A stretch of DNA of 20,094 nt, from positions 1-20,094 of the forward strand of contig JBDLIL010000012.1 in the NCBI GenBank assembly GCA_039714855.1, given 5' to 3'. Numbering within the stretch: the first letter of the stretch is position 1; each line of letters opens with the position of its first letter. Made by a program: the position numbers and the translations under genes. Under the pieces are notes generated by a model, which searched no databases, was not told the DNA's origin, and saw nothing but the letters and a program-made list of their open reading frames with translations. This document shows positions 12,699 through 20,094 of this stretch, piece by piece. This DNA is from JBDLIL01 sp039714855. GTDB lineage: Bacteria > Patescibacteriota > Microgenomatia > UBA1400 > PJMF01.

Positions 12699-13361
12699 AT
12701 GAATATTTATCCCAGCATCCTAACTGATTCTTTGCAAGTTTTGCAAAAGCAGTTAGATCTTGTAAAAAATAATAGCAATATTGAAGTTGTTCAGGTAGAT
12801 ATTGTTGATGGTCAGTTTGCTGATAATTTAACTATTACGCCATTAGATTTACTAGATGCTGATTTTGCTGGGCTTAAAATAGACTTGCATCTGATGGTAG
12901 AAGAGCCCATGGATTATGTTTATGAGGTTGTGAGTGTCAAAAAACAACTACCTATTAGGGCGATACTTTCTCAAGTAGAGAAAATGAGTTATTTTGAAGA
13001 TTATATAGAAGAGGTAAAAAAACATGACTGGAAAGTTGGTCTTTCATTAGATTTGCATACGCCATTAGAAGAAGTAAAAGAAGTTTTAAGCACATTAGAT
13101 ATTTTGCAAATTATGACTATAGAGGCAGGTTTTCAAGAACAGGATTTTCAAGAACAGGCTCTCGAAAAAATTTCGGTCGAAGGTCGACCAGACTCTGACT
13201 GGAAAAATCAGAATATTGAGTTAATTGTTGATGGTGGAGTGAAGCTAAAACATTTAGGACAACTCAAGAAATTAGGAATTGATGGAGTTAGTGTTGGAAG
13301 TGCTTTGTGGCAAGCAGAAGATATCCAAAAAATAATTCAAGAATTTTCCAAAGCTTCATAA
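12699..13361 (+). CDS. rpe: Ribulose-phosphate 3-epimerase-like protein
   Basis: The 220-residue TIM barrel follows the Rpe pattern: IYPSILTDS (3-11), VVQVDIVDGQFADN (30-43), IDLHLMVEEP, GLSLDLHTPLEE, LQIMTIEAGFQEQDF, IELIVDGGV and GVSVGSALW. Metal ligands D34, the histidine of DLHLMV and the aspartate of VDGGV are present, but the first metal histidine (the H of LHVDVMDG) is Gln32. A tandem five-residue duplication FQEQD-FQEQA lies in the loop after beta-6 (direct DNA repeat at 13130-13158). The substrate is probably ribulose 5-phosphate, yet the altered site lowers certainty. The rpiB-like gene is just upstream. Confidence 0.78.
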   Translation: MNIYPSILTDSLQVLQKQLDLVKNNSNIEVVQVDIVDGQFADNLTITPLDLLDADFAGLKIDLHLMVEEPMDYVYEVVSVKKQLPIRAILSQVEKMSYFEDYIEEVKKHDWKVGLSLDLHTPLEEVKEVLSTLDILQIMTIEAGFQEQDFQEQALEKISVEGRPDSDWKNQNIELIVDGGVKLKHLGQLKKLGIDGVSVGSALWQAEDIQKIIQEFSKAS

Positions 13362-13440
13362 GCAAGATTTCACCCACTCGACTTATAAACTCTCACCCTG
13401 CTAAACTAATGTCTAAGATCAAATATCTGATATCTAGAAA

Positions 13441-14055
13441 ATGAAAACTCAAATTTCTATACCAAAAACCAAGTCGACTTCGCAAATTAAGTATATTGCT
13501 GTATTTGGTAGTGCTGATGTAGACGAAAAACATCCTTTGTATCAAGAGACGTTTAATATTGCCAGAACTCTTGCTTATCACGATAAAGTAATTGTTAATG
13601 GTGGGGGTCCTGGCACCATGGATGCTGCCACCAAGGGGGCTCAGTCTGCTGGGGGACAGACAATAGCCGTAACTTTTTATCCAAAGGATATGCCGGAGTT
13701 TGAAGGAAGACATAATGAAAATAAAGTAGATGAAGAAATAAAAACTGCCAATTACGTCGAAAGACTTTTTGGACTTTTGGATCACTCTGATGCTTTTATC
13801 ATTATGCGCGGAGGTACCGGTACATTGAGTGAATGGTCTACAGCTTGGCTTCTTGCTCACCTATACTATGGGAAGCATAAGCCTATTATTCTTTATGGTA
13901 GTTTTTGGAGAAAATTTTTAGATGCTGTCAATGAACATTTTTTTATTGGCAATAAAGAAAATCAAGTTTATAGAATAGTTAAAGATGAGGGAGAAATGAT
14001 TGAATCCCTAAATTTTTTTGAAAAAGAATTGGAAAAAAGGGGCTTACCAAGATAA
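13441..14055 (+). CDS. LOG-family protein (lysine decarboxylase-like fold)
   Basis: The 204-residue protein has the two LOG signatures: GGGPGTMDA (54-62) and the active loop RGGTGTLSEW (123-132), equivalent to PGGxGTxxE. LOG proteins are Rossmann-fold nucleoside monophosphate phosphoribohydrolases; in plants and some bacteria they release cytokinin bases, and many bacterial members have unknown substrates. The PGG of the family is RGG here. It overlaps the PfkB gene by one base (TAATG). The 79-base gap upstream holds AT-rich words with a possible TATAAA box near 13384-13389. Confidence 0.85.
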   Translation: MKTQISIPKTKSTSQIKYIAVFGSADVDEKHPLYQETFNIARTLAYHDKVIVNGGGPGTMDAATKGAQSAGGQTIAVTFYPKDMPEFEGRHNENKVDEEIKTANYVERLFGLLDHSDAFIIMRGGTGTLSEWSTAWLLAHLYYGKHKPIILYGSFWRKFLDAVNEHFFIGNKENQVYRIVKDEGEMIESLNFFEKELEKRGLPR

Positions 14056-14972
14056 TGCAAAATTACGATGTTATTGCCATAGGTTCTACATTAGTTGATA
14101 TTTTTATTGAGTCAAATGAGTTTGCAGTGAAGAAGACTGTAAATGGTTTGATGCTCTGTGAGTTGTTGGGAGACAAAATAGAGGTAGATAAATTTACTAT
14201 GACCAGCGGTGGTGGAGCTAGTAATGCAGCCGTTGGCTTTGTCAGACAAGGATTTCAGACAGCAATTATCAGCGAGATGGGTAAAGATACTTTGGCAGAA
14301 AAAGTGTTGAGAGATCTGCAAGATGAAAAAGTAGTCACTCGTTATGTTGTGCAAGAAAAGCGTGAAGAAACTGGTATGTCAGTAATATTAGTTGTTGCTG
14401 ATGGCAGAAGAACGGTATTGGTTCACAGGGCAGCGGCTTCTATGTTGGAAAAAAAAGATATTAATTGGCGTTTGGTAGAGCAAAGTAAGTGGGTGCATCT
14501 CACAAATGTATCAGGTCAAAAAGATCTAATGGAAAAATTATTTTCAGTGGTTGGAGGAGATCACGATCCTGGTCTTTCTTGGAATCCAGGTAAGTCAGAT
14601 ATTAAGCTTATGGCTGAGTATAAGTTATCAGTTCCCAAAGATACTATTGATATATTATTTGTTAATGAAGAAGAATGGAGTCTATCTAAGCCAGTGCAAG
14701 TAGCTCTAAAAGATAGAATTAGGCAGATTATAATTACCAATGGGAACAAAGGGGGGAGAATTATTTTGCAAGGTAAAGAATATTGTAAATACAATGTTGA
14801 TCACACTAATACAGTTGAAGTTACGGGGGCGGGTGATGCCTTTGCTGTTGGATATGTATCAGCCCATCTGAGTGGAGGAGATGTTGATGCTTGTTTGAAA
14901 CTAGCCAAGAAAAATTCTGCTAGTGTTGTTCAATATGTGGGAGCAAAAAAAGGACTACTCAAGAAAACATAG
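14055..14972 (+). CDS. PfkB-family carbohydrate/nucleoside kinase
   Basis: The 305-residue protein has the two PfkB signatures: SGGGASNAAVGFVRQG (51-66) and VTGAGDAFAVGY (256-267) with catalytic D261. A middle segment LSWNPGKSDI is typical of the family. It phosphorylates a sugar or nucleoside with ATP, but the specific substrate cannot be told. Overlap with the LOG gene by one base suggests that a nucleotide base/ribose salvage unit is possible: LOG frees ribose 5-phosphate or a base, and PfkB members include ribokinase and adenosine kinase. That link is inference. No membrane segment. Confidence 0.87.
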   Translation: MQNYDVIAIGSTLVDIFIESNEFAVKKTVNGLMLCELLGDKIEVDKFTMTSGGGASNAAVGFVRQGFQTAIISEMGKDTLAEKVLRDLQDEKVVTRYVVQEKREETGMSVILVVADGRRTVLVHRAAASMLEKKDINWRLVEQSKWVHLTNVSGQKDLMEKLFSVVGGDHDPGLSWNPGKSDIKLMAEYKLSVPKDTIDILFVNEEEWSLSKPVQVALKDRIRQIIITNGNKGGRIILQGKEYCKYNVDHTNTVEVTGAGDAFAVGYVSAHLSGGDVDACLKLAKKNSASVVQYVGAKKGLLKKT

Positions 14973-14982
14973 TTTTTATGTC

Positions 14983-15002
14983 ATACTAAGTTAGTATTTT
15001 TA
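14983..15002 (+). terminator. Weak terminator-like hairpin
   Basis: ATACTA (14983-14988) pairs with TAGTAT (14992-14997), followed by T-rich bases to 15001. The stem is AT-only apart from one pair, so termination would be weak at best. Confidence 0.3.
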
Positions 15003-15014
15003 ATTTACTGCCCA

Positions 15015-16076
15015 ATGACTGACTATCATCAAATACTAGAAAAAGAAATAGAATCTCTAAAAAAAAGAGTGGAAGAGTCGACTATTCCTGAGGAATTAAG
15101 ATTGAAAGTTGGCAAGGATGTCGTTGCTTTGGAGAGATCAGTGGAGCTGGGATCTTACGACGAAAAGTATGAGAAAGTTTCTAAATATATAGATTGGGTG
15201 TTAAAAATTCCCTGGACGCAGACCACTGAGGATGTGCTAGACATTGAGAAAACTAAGCAAGTTTTTGATAAGCATCATTACGGCATGCAAGAGGTAAAAG
15301 ACAGATTTTTGGAATATGTATCTGTTTTGAAACTAAGGCATAGTCAAAATCGAGAAACTTATGCTGTCAAAGCTCCCATACTACTTTTAGTGGGTTTAGT
15401 GGGTACTGGTAAGACAACTTTTGCATATTCTTTAGCTGAGGCTATGGGGCGTAAATTAGTCAGAATTCCCTTTGGTGGTATGGCTAGCGCTATAGAATTG
15501 AGAGGTAAGTCGCGCTTATTTTTGGAGTCAGAGCCAGGTAGGGTTATTAAGGGCATATGTAATGCGGGGGTAAAAAATCCCGTAATTTTGGTAGATGAAA
15601 TAGATCGTGTGGCCGAAGAAACTAGAATGGATATTATGGGTGTTTTGGTTGAGCTTTTGGATCCAGCCCAAAATCATGCTTTTGTAGATAATTACATTGA
15701 CTACCCGGTGGATTTATCTCAAGCTGTGTTTATTGCTACTGCTAATAATACTAGCAAAATTGCTACTGCTGTGATGGATCGTATGGAAAAGATTAGTATG
15801 CCTAGCTATACCGATGAAGAAAAAATAGTAATAGCCCAAAGGTATTTGATTCCTAAACTGTTGGAAGAAGCTGGTTTGACAGAGGGGCAGCTGGTAATCC
15901 AGGATGATGTCTGGGCCAGAATGGTTCGTCCTCTTGGGTTTGATGCTGGTATTCGTACACTGCAACGTACTCTCAAGGGAGCTGTTCGTAAATCTGCCCG
16001 CATCTTGATAGAAAAAGGTTACCCCAATGTGGTGATCAATTCCCAAAACGCCAATATCTTTTTACCTCAGTATTGA
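15015..16076 (+). CDS. Stand-alone Lon-type AAA+ ATPase module (no protease domain)
   Basis: Every block of the 353 residues matches the Lon ATPase module. The helical DWVLKIPW and HHYGMQEVKDRFLEYVSV stretch (60-104) is the Lon pre-AAA region. Then come Walker A GLVGTGKTT (127-135), FGGMASAIELRGKSR (153-167), Walker B ILVDEID (191-197), sensor 1 ATANN (241-245), arginine finger R256 in MDRME, and sensor 2 R314 in GIRTLQR. Lon has about 780 residues; here the N-terminal substrate domain is absent and so is the whole C-terminal S16 protease domain with its Ser-Lys dyad. The next gene begins 24 bases later, so no protease remnant exists. It may act as an unfoldase or have lost degradation. Confidence 0.85.
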   Translation: MTDYHQILEKEIESLKKRVEESTIPEELRLKVGKDVVALERSVELGSYDEKYEKVSKYIDWVLKIPWTQTTEDVLDIEKTKQVFDKHHYGMQEVKDRFLEYVSVLKLRHSQNRETYAVKAPILLLVGLVGTGKTTFAYSLAEAMGRKLVRIPFGGMASAIELRGKSRLFLESEPGRVIKGICNAGVKNPVILVDEIDRVAEETRMDIMGVLVELLDPAQNHAFVDNYIDYPVDLSQAVFIATANNTSKIATAVMDRMEKISMPSYTDEEKIVIAQRYLIPKLLEEAGLTEGQLVIQDDVWARMVRPLGFDAGIRTLQRTLKGAVRKSARILIEKGYPNVVINSQNANIFLPQY

Positions 16077-16085
16077 CAGCATCCG

Positions 16086-16094
16086 TGATAAGAT
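16086..16094 (+). promoter_or_regulatory. Possible extended -10 box before the UDG gene
   Basis: TG-A-TAAGAT (16086-16094) is followed by six bases and ATG 16101. A perfect TTGACA at 16073-16078 is only ten bases upstream of the box, too close for a normal promoter. Confidence 0.35.
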
Positions 16095-16100
16095 GTTTGC

Positions 16101-16727
16101 ATGCCCAAATCTTCTCAAATTAAGAAATTGCAAAAAGAACTTGAGTTAGAGGTTTCAGACTTGCCTCTGGCTAAGTCAGCCAGTGATATTGTTCATGGTG
16201 AGGGATCAGTTGATAGCGAGATTGTTTTGATTGGCGAAGCCCCTGGTTATCATGAGTCTGTTCAAAGAAGGCCTTTTGTAGGACGTTCAGGGCAGCTTTT
16301 ACGAAAAACTTTGATAGCGGTTGGTCTCCAACCAGAAACAGTTTGGATTAGCAATATTGTAAAAGTACGACCTCCAGAAAATAGAGATCCAACTCCAGAT
16401 GAAATTTTAGCCTTTAGACCATATTTGGATAAAGAAATTGAGATTATTAGTCCTAAAATTATTGTTACATTAGGGCGTTTTAGCATGGGTAAATTTCTAA
16501 AAGATGTTAGAATATCTCAAGTACATGGTAGATTGCATAAAATAAAATGGCAGAGGAAAATTTTGTTTATTTTACCCATGTATCATCCGGCAGCTGCTCT
16601 GCGCTCGACTAAAATGAAACAATCTTTTTTAGCTGATTTTGAGAAAATTAAAAAAATTTTAAAATGGATTGATTCTCAAGAAGAATCGATACAATTGGAA
16701 TCCAATATCGCTGACACTCTTTTATGA
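16101..16727 (+). CDS. Family 4-like uracil-DNA glycosylase lacking cluster cysteines
   Basis: The 208-residue protein removes uracil from DNA by family. Motifs: IGEAPGYHE (44-52), PFVGRSGQLLR (58-68), ISNIVKVRPPENRDPTPDE (83-101), SPKIIVTLG (117-125) and YHPAAALRS (161-169). Family 4 enzymes bind a [4Fe-4S] cluster through four cysteines. Here none remains: the whole protein has no cysteine, and the expected positions read V/S/L near 18-21, V89 in KVRPP and R106. It may fold without a cluster or belong to a cluster-free branch. The ATGA overlap couples it to the membrane protein gene. Confidence 0.85.
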   Translation: MPKSSQIKKLQKELELEVSDLPLAKSASDIVHGEGSVDSEIVLIGEAPGYHESVQRRPFVGRSGQLLRKTLIAVGLQPETVWISNIVKVRPPENRDPTPDEILAFRPYLDKEIEIISPKIIVTLGRFSMGKFLKDVRISQVHGRLHKIKWQRKILFILPMYHPAAALRSTKMKQSFLADFEKIKKILKWIDSQEESIQLESNIADTLL

Positions 16728-17542
16728 TAAATTTTTTATTTTTGATACCAGTATTTGCAATACTTAGTGCCATATTAGTTTACAAGCACAATGGTAAAAG
16801 GGATTTTTTGCGTTTAGATGCGGTACAATTTGTGTACGCTTTTTTGATAAGTCCTTTGATTTTTGTTTGGTTAAAAAGTTTTTCATTTTTTTTGTTGCAA
16901 AAAGAATTGGGCTTAGGATTGTCTGTGGGTGAAATATTTTTTATAGACACATTATTGAGCGTGTTTTTTCTTTATCTATTTGCATTTGTGGTAATGCATT
17001 CTCTTACCAAAACTTTTGAGTTAAAGCGCAGCAGAGACCCACTTTATGATTTGTTTGAACACTCTGAATTTTTTCATATGGATTTGTCACATTTAGTAAT
17101 ATACTTAGGAGGAATGCTGATAGTAACTTTTTTTTCGATGTTAAATATTTTTATTGCTTTTGATTGGTCAGTAAGCAAAAGCTTCTTTTATTTCTTACTT
17201 TCATTTGGTTTGTTTGGAGGCATCACTGGTTTTATGGGTATTTGGAACTATGAATTGCCAGAACCAAATTTTATGAGATTAATGAAGTTATTAATTGCTT
17301 TTTTCTTTTTGATTCATGTTTTTTCATATTTTATTTTTGAACCAGTTTTTTCCTCACAACATGCTTTTTATTGGTTTGCTTTTTTTGTTTTTCTAGCATC
17401 GGCAATAATGAGTTTATTTGCAGAGAGACCAGAAAAAAAGAAAGGTTTATTGCAGCAACTCCCTTTTCAGTTGAATCCTAAAAAACCAAAATACTACGGA
17501 AAGTTTATTTTATTCAAACTACAAAGTTTTTTTAGAAAGTGA
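16724..17542 (+). CDS. Multi-pass integral membrane protein of unknown function
   Basis: The 272 residues contain about seven hydrophobic spans: roughly 2-20, 34-54, 72-95, 124-148, 152-174, 183-206 and 212-232 (approximate). Phenylalanine content is very high. The end is basic (KPKYYGKFILFKLQSFFRK), so likely cytoplasmic. A charged loop after span 3 (KRSRDPLYDLFEHSEFFHMD) is the most polar region. No transporter or enzyme family is recognised. It sits between a DNA repair gene and RNase J, joined by a four-base overlap upstream and a four-base gap downstream, so it is probably cotranscribed. Confidence 0.75.
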   Translation: MINFLFLIPVFAILSAILVYKHNGKRDFLRLDAVQFVYAFLISPLIFVWLKSFSFFLLQKELGLGLSVGEIFFIDTLLSVFFLYLFAFVVMHSLTKTFELKRSRDPLYDLFEHSEFFHMDLSHLVIYLGGMLIVTFFSMLNIFIAFDWSVSKSFFYFLLSFGLFGGITGFMGIWNYELPEPNFMRLMKLLIAFFFLIHVFSYFIFEPVFSSQHAFYWFAFFVFLASAIMSLFAERPEKKKGLLQQLPFQLNPKKPKYYGKFILFKLQSFFRK

Positions 17543-17546
17543 AATT

Positions 17547-19208
17547 ATGTCAAAGCTAAAAATTATTCCCCTGGGTGGTATGGGTCGTGTGACTCAGAAT
17601 ATGTATCTTTATGAATATGAGAATGAGATTCTAATAGTCGATTGCGGCATTGGTTTTCCTGATTTTCAAATGTATGGAGTTGATATTATTTTGCCAGACA
17701 TTAGCTACCTGTTAGAGCAAGTGGAGCAAGGCAAGCAAATAGTGGGCATGATTCTTTCTCATGGTCATGATGATCATATTGCTGCTACAGGATACTTAAT
17801 TCCCAAATTGCCAAAATTTCCCATTTATGCATCTGGTTTAACAGCAGGTTTTGCCCAAAACAGAATGAAAGATATGGGAGTGAAAAGAGAAATAGAAATT
17901 GTTAAGGATGGCCAACTAATTAATATAGGAAATGCTTTTTCTTATGAATCTTTAGCAGTGACTCATTCGGTGCCAGACACAAAACATTTAATTATCAATA
18001 CGCCTGAAGGTAAAATTTATCATGGTACAGATTTTAAATTAGATGAATCTCCTGTAGATGGAGTGAAAACAAATTATGCCAGGATGAAATCTGCCGGCGA
18101 AGAAGGATTGCTCTGCGTACTTTTAGATTGTTTGAGAGTAGAGCAAGATTCTCAGGTACCTTCTGAGTCTACAACAGGTCCAGTTTTAAGAGAGGCGATG
18201 CAAAATGTGAAGGGAAAGATATTAGCTACCATGATGAGTTCCCATTTACACCGCATTCAACAAACCATAGATATTGCGGTAGAACAAAATAGAAAAGTTG
18301 TTTTTGTGGGTAGATCGGTGGAGCAAAATATTGAGATAGCGTTGCGACTTAAAAAATTGCATATTCCTGCAGGCACCCTGATTGATAAATCAGATTTAGA
18401 TCAATATAGAGATGAACAGCTTTGTATTATTATTGCTGGCAGTCAGGGCCAAGAAGGATCTTCTTTGGTGCGGGCTGTTTATGGAGAGCATCGAGAAGTA
18501 AGTATAGGTAGAAATGATAAAGTTATTTTTTCAGCAGGCGCTATTCCGGGCAATGAAGTTCCTTATTACAAATCTATTGATGAGCTAGCTCACAACAAGG
18601 TTGACGTGGCTTATCCAGATATTAATCCCGGGATTCATCAATCTGGGCATGGTAGTGCTCACGAACAACGCAAAGTTTTGGAGCTGCTTAAGCCAAAGTA
18701 TGTGATTCCCATTGGTGGTGCCGATAGACATCGCAACTTATTTGTTAAAGAAGTAGCAATGAGAGCTGACATTAAAGAAGATAGAGTTCTTTTACCAGAA
18801 ACTGGTGAGGTCATTGCTTTTGAAAATGAAAATGTTTCGATGACTGAAGTGGTCAAAATTAATCCACAAACTGTGGATGGGCTGGGTATTGGGGATGTTG
18901 GTCCGGCCGTTCTCTCAGATAGGAAGGCTTTATCAGAATCAGGTATGGTGGTGGTTGTTATTCCTAGGGTGAGCAAAAGATTGCGCTTGAGAAATGTTGA
19001 AATTATCTCTAGAGGATTTGTGTTTATGAAAGAGGCGGACGAAGTGATCCATTATATAAAAAGCAGAGTGGCTGATATTGTTGACAGCTTGGGCAAAAAA
19101 GCTAGTGATGCTGAAATTAAAAAGGCCATTGAAAAACGTTTGGGTAGGAGTTTATATAAAGTAATAAAAAGAGAGCCAATTATTTTGGCAGTGATAGTAG
19201 ATTGTTAA
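17547..19208 (+). CDS. rnj: Ribonuclease J
   Basis: RNase J is a zinc metallo-beta-lactamase/beta-CASP RNase with 5'-3' exonuclease and endonuclease activity. In 553 residues, the metal ligands are complete: SHGHDDH (H72, H74, D76, H77), H140 in AVTHSVPD, D162 in GTDFKLDESP, and H368 in QSGHGS. Further family marks are LGGMGRVTQNM near the start (family: LGGLGEIGKNM), IIAGSQGQEG (295-304) and the C-terminal REPIILAVIV. The family SDSTN block at about 194-198 is changed to DCLRV. With PNPase at the other end of the window it makes up an RNA decay set. It starts four bases after the membrane gene. Confidence 0.95.
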   Translation: MSKLKIIPLGGMGRVTQNMYLYEYENEILIVDCGIGFPDFQMYGVDIILPDISYLLEQVEQGKQIVGMILSHGHDDHIAATGYLIPKLPKFPIYASGLTAGFAQNRMKDMGVKREIEIVKDGQLINIGNAFSYESLAVTHSVPDTKHLIINTPEGKIYHGTDFKLDESPVDGVKTNYARMKSAGEEGLLCVLLDCLRVEQDSQVPSESTTGPVLREAMQNVKGKILATMMSSHLHRIQQTIDIAVEQNRKVVFVGRSVEQNIEIALRLKKLHIPAGTLIDKSDLDQYRDEQLCIIIAGSQGQEGSSLVRAVYGEHREVSIGRNDKVIFSAGAIPGNEVPYYKSIDELAHNKVDVAYPDINPGIHQSGHGSAHEQRKVLELLKPKYVIPIGGADRHRNLFVKEVAMRADIKEDRVLLPETGEVIAFENENVSMTEVVKINPQTVDGLGIGDVGPAVLSDRKALSESGMVVVVIPRVSKRLRLRNVEIISRGFVFMKEADEVIHYIKSRVADIVDSLGKKASDAEIKKAIEKRLGRSLYKVIKREPIILAVIVDC

Positions 19209-19218
19209 TTTTTCCCTA

Positions 19219-19258
19219 TTGCAAAGCCAAGACCATTATGAGCATAATATCCTATAAT
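19219..19258 (+). promoter_or_regulatory. Promoter region of ftsK
   Basis: TTGCAA (19219-19224) and CATAAT (19243-19248) are 18 bases apart. A second consensus box TATAAT lies at 19253-19258, four bases before ATG 19263. Either gives a very short or no leader. Confidence 0.5.
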
Positions 19259-19262
19259 ATAT

Positions 19263-20094
19263 ATGGCTAAGAGACGCAAAAGACGAAAAAAACCACTTAA
19301 ACTAAAGATCAAAACAGAGACATTATATAGTGTTGTGGCCGTAATTTTGATTTCTTTAGGTATTTTGGTAGTGCTATCTTTTTCTGGTCAAGGTGTTTTA
19401 TTATCTGTGCTTAATGACATACTAGTAAAAAAATTTGGTTTTTCTCTTTTATTTTTACCCTTTGTGTTTATCTCTGCAGGGCTAGTAATGTTCCAGACCA
19501 AATGGGCATTTTCTAGACCCCATATCTTGCTGGGTAGCATAATATTAATGTTTTCGGTGATGGGTTTTTTTAAGCAAGGTGAGGTGGGTCAAGAGACTTT
19601 TAGTAACTTGTCAAAACTTATTACTGCCACTGGTTCAATGGTTTTATTTTTTTCTGGATTAATTATTGCTTTTTTAATTATGTTGCAGTTATCAATTCCA
19701 GAGATAATGGATTTATTTAATCAAGTTTTGCCAAAACCAAAAGAAAAATTAGATATCCAGGATTCTCTCAAAGTGAGTGATGATGAAATTAAAAAAGCCA
19801 AGGGTTTTTCAATTCCTAAATTATCATTTGGCAGAGATAAGAAAAAAGATTTTGCTGTGAACGATGCTGCTAGCAGAGCTGATCAAGATAAAGTAGATGA
19901 GGGTACGGCTGTAATTAACAAAGATCAGAAGGCTGGAGAACAAGGGCAGAAAGATGGGGGAAGATCTGAAGGATTATCACTCAGTACAGATTCAGTTCCA
20001 GTTGTTTGGGAGTATCCACCACTTTCTCTTTTGTCCAATAAAGCGGGAGGTAAGGCTGATAGGGGTGATGTTAAGGGCAATGCTCAAATAATTG
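19263..20094 (+). CDS. ftsK: DNA translocase FtsK, N-terminal part (runs off the window)
   Basis: The frame is open from ATG 19263 to the window end, 277 codons. It begins with a basic stretch (MAKRRKRRKKPLKLK), then four membrane spans of about 17-22 residues: near 28-47 (VVAVILISLGILVVLSFSG), 60-80, 87-104 and 118-143. A charged linker follows, and then WEYPPLSLLSNKAGGKADRGD, the segment typical just before the FtsK motor (WQYPPLDLL type). The motor and gamma domains lie beyond the window. FtsK pumps DNA at the septum during division. The start directly follows a -10 box. Confidence 0.93.
   Translation, partial: MAKRRKRRKKPLKLKIKTETLYSVVAVILISLGILVVLSFSGQGVLLSVLNDILVKKFGFSLLFLPFVFISAGLVMFQTKWAFSRPHILLGSIILMFSVMGFFKQGEVGQETFSNLSKLITATGSMVLFFSGLIIAFLIMLQLSIPEIMDLFNQVLPKPKEKLDIQDSLKVSDDEIKKAKGFSIPKLSFGRDKKKDFAVNDAASRADQDKVDEGTAVINKDQKAGEQGQKDGGRSEGLSLSTDSVPVVWEYPPLSLLSNKAGGKADRGDVKGNAQII

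Noticed and set aside
16073..16078. Perfect TTGACA as the -35 of the UDG gene
   Set aside because: It lies only ten bases before the likely -10 box, too short for a sigma-70 spacer.

Overview
The window looks like part of a low-GC genome of the Candidate Phyla Radiation (Patescibacteria). This is an inference from four things: very compact genes with ATGA or TAATG overlaps, reduced and divergent versions of housekeeping proteins, coding regions carrying short AT-rich repeat words, and small palindromic repeats between genes. TGA is used as a stop, so this is not a TGA-to-glycine lineage. Every gene I accept is on the + strand. I cannot place the genome below the level of CPR.

Layout. 1-963: 3' part of a PNPase gene with KH and S1 domains and an RGG-rich tail. 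967-1057: a palindromic element that folds into a four-way junction. 1081-3399: a LacD/DUF2090-like barrel protein, a YggT-type membrane protein, a DEDD exonuclease-like protein and a Nudix hydrolase. 3445-10745: an iron-sulfur region with sufC, sufB and a very short sufD, then an inserted antitoxin/PIN-toxin pair and an orphan small gene, then sufS, sufU, a YjjX-like NTPase, an FNR-type flavin reductase and a three-cysteine ferredoxin. 10947-11817: a membrane-anchored exported protein and a small gene with its own promoter, Shine-Dalgarno site and terminator. 11932-13361: a SufT/MIP18-like gene, rpiB-like and rpe-like genes. 13441-14972: a LOG-family protein and a PfkB kinase. 15015-16076: a stand-alone Lon-type AAA+ module. 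16101-19208: a family-4-like uracil-DNA glycosylase, a multi-pass membrane protein and RNase J. 19263 to the end: the start of ftsK.

Function. SufS strips sulfur from cysteine, SufU accepts it, SufBCD builds the cluster, a SufT-like protein may help delivery, and the reductase/ferredoxin pair may supply electrons. PNPase and RNase J are RNA decay enzymes. RpiB-like and Rpe-like proteins belong to pentose phosphate metabolism.

The most notable signals are these. Pribnow-like boxes often sit exactly six bases before the start codon, and Shine-Dalgarno motifs are scarce, which suggests leaderless transcription. The Lon protein has no N domain and no protease domain. The uracil-DNA glycosylase has no cysteine at all. 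The same heptamer DNA repeat lies in frame in sufC and in the YjjX-like gene. The PIN toxin has a likely 3' frameshift. No complete novel defence or mobile system was found.
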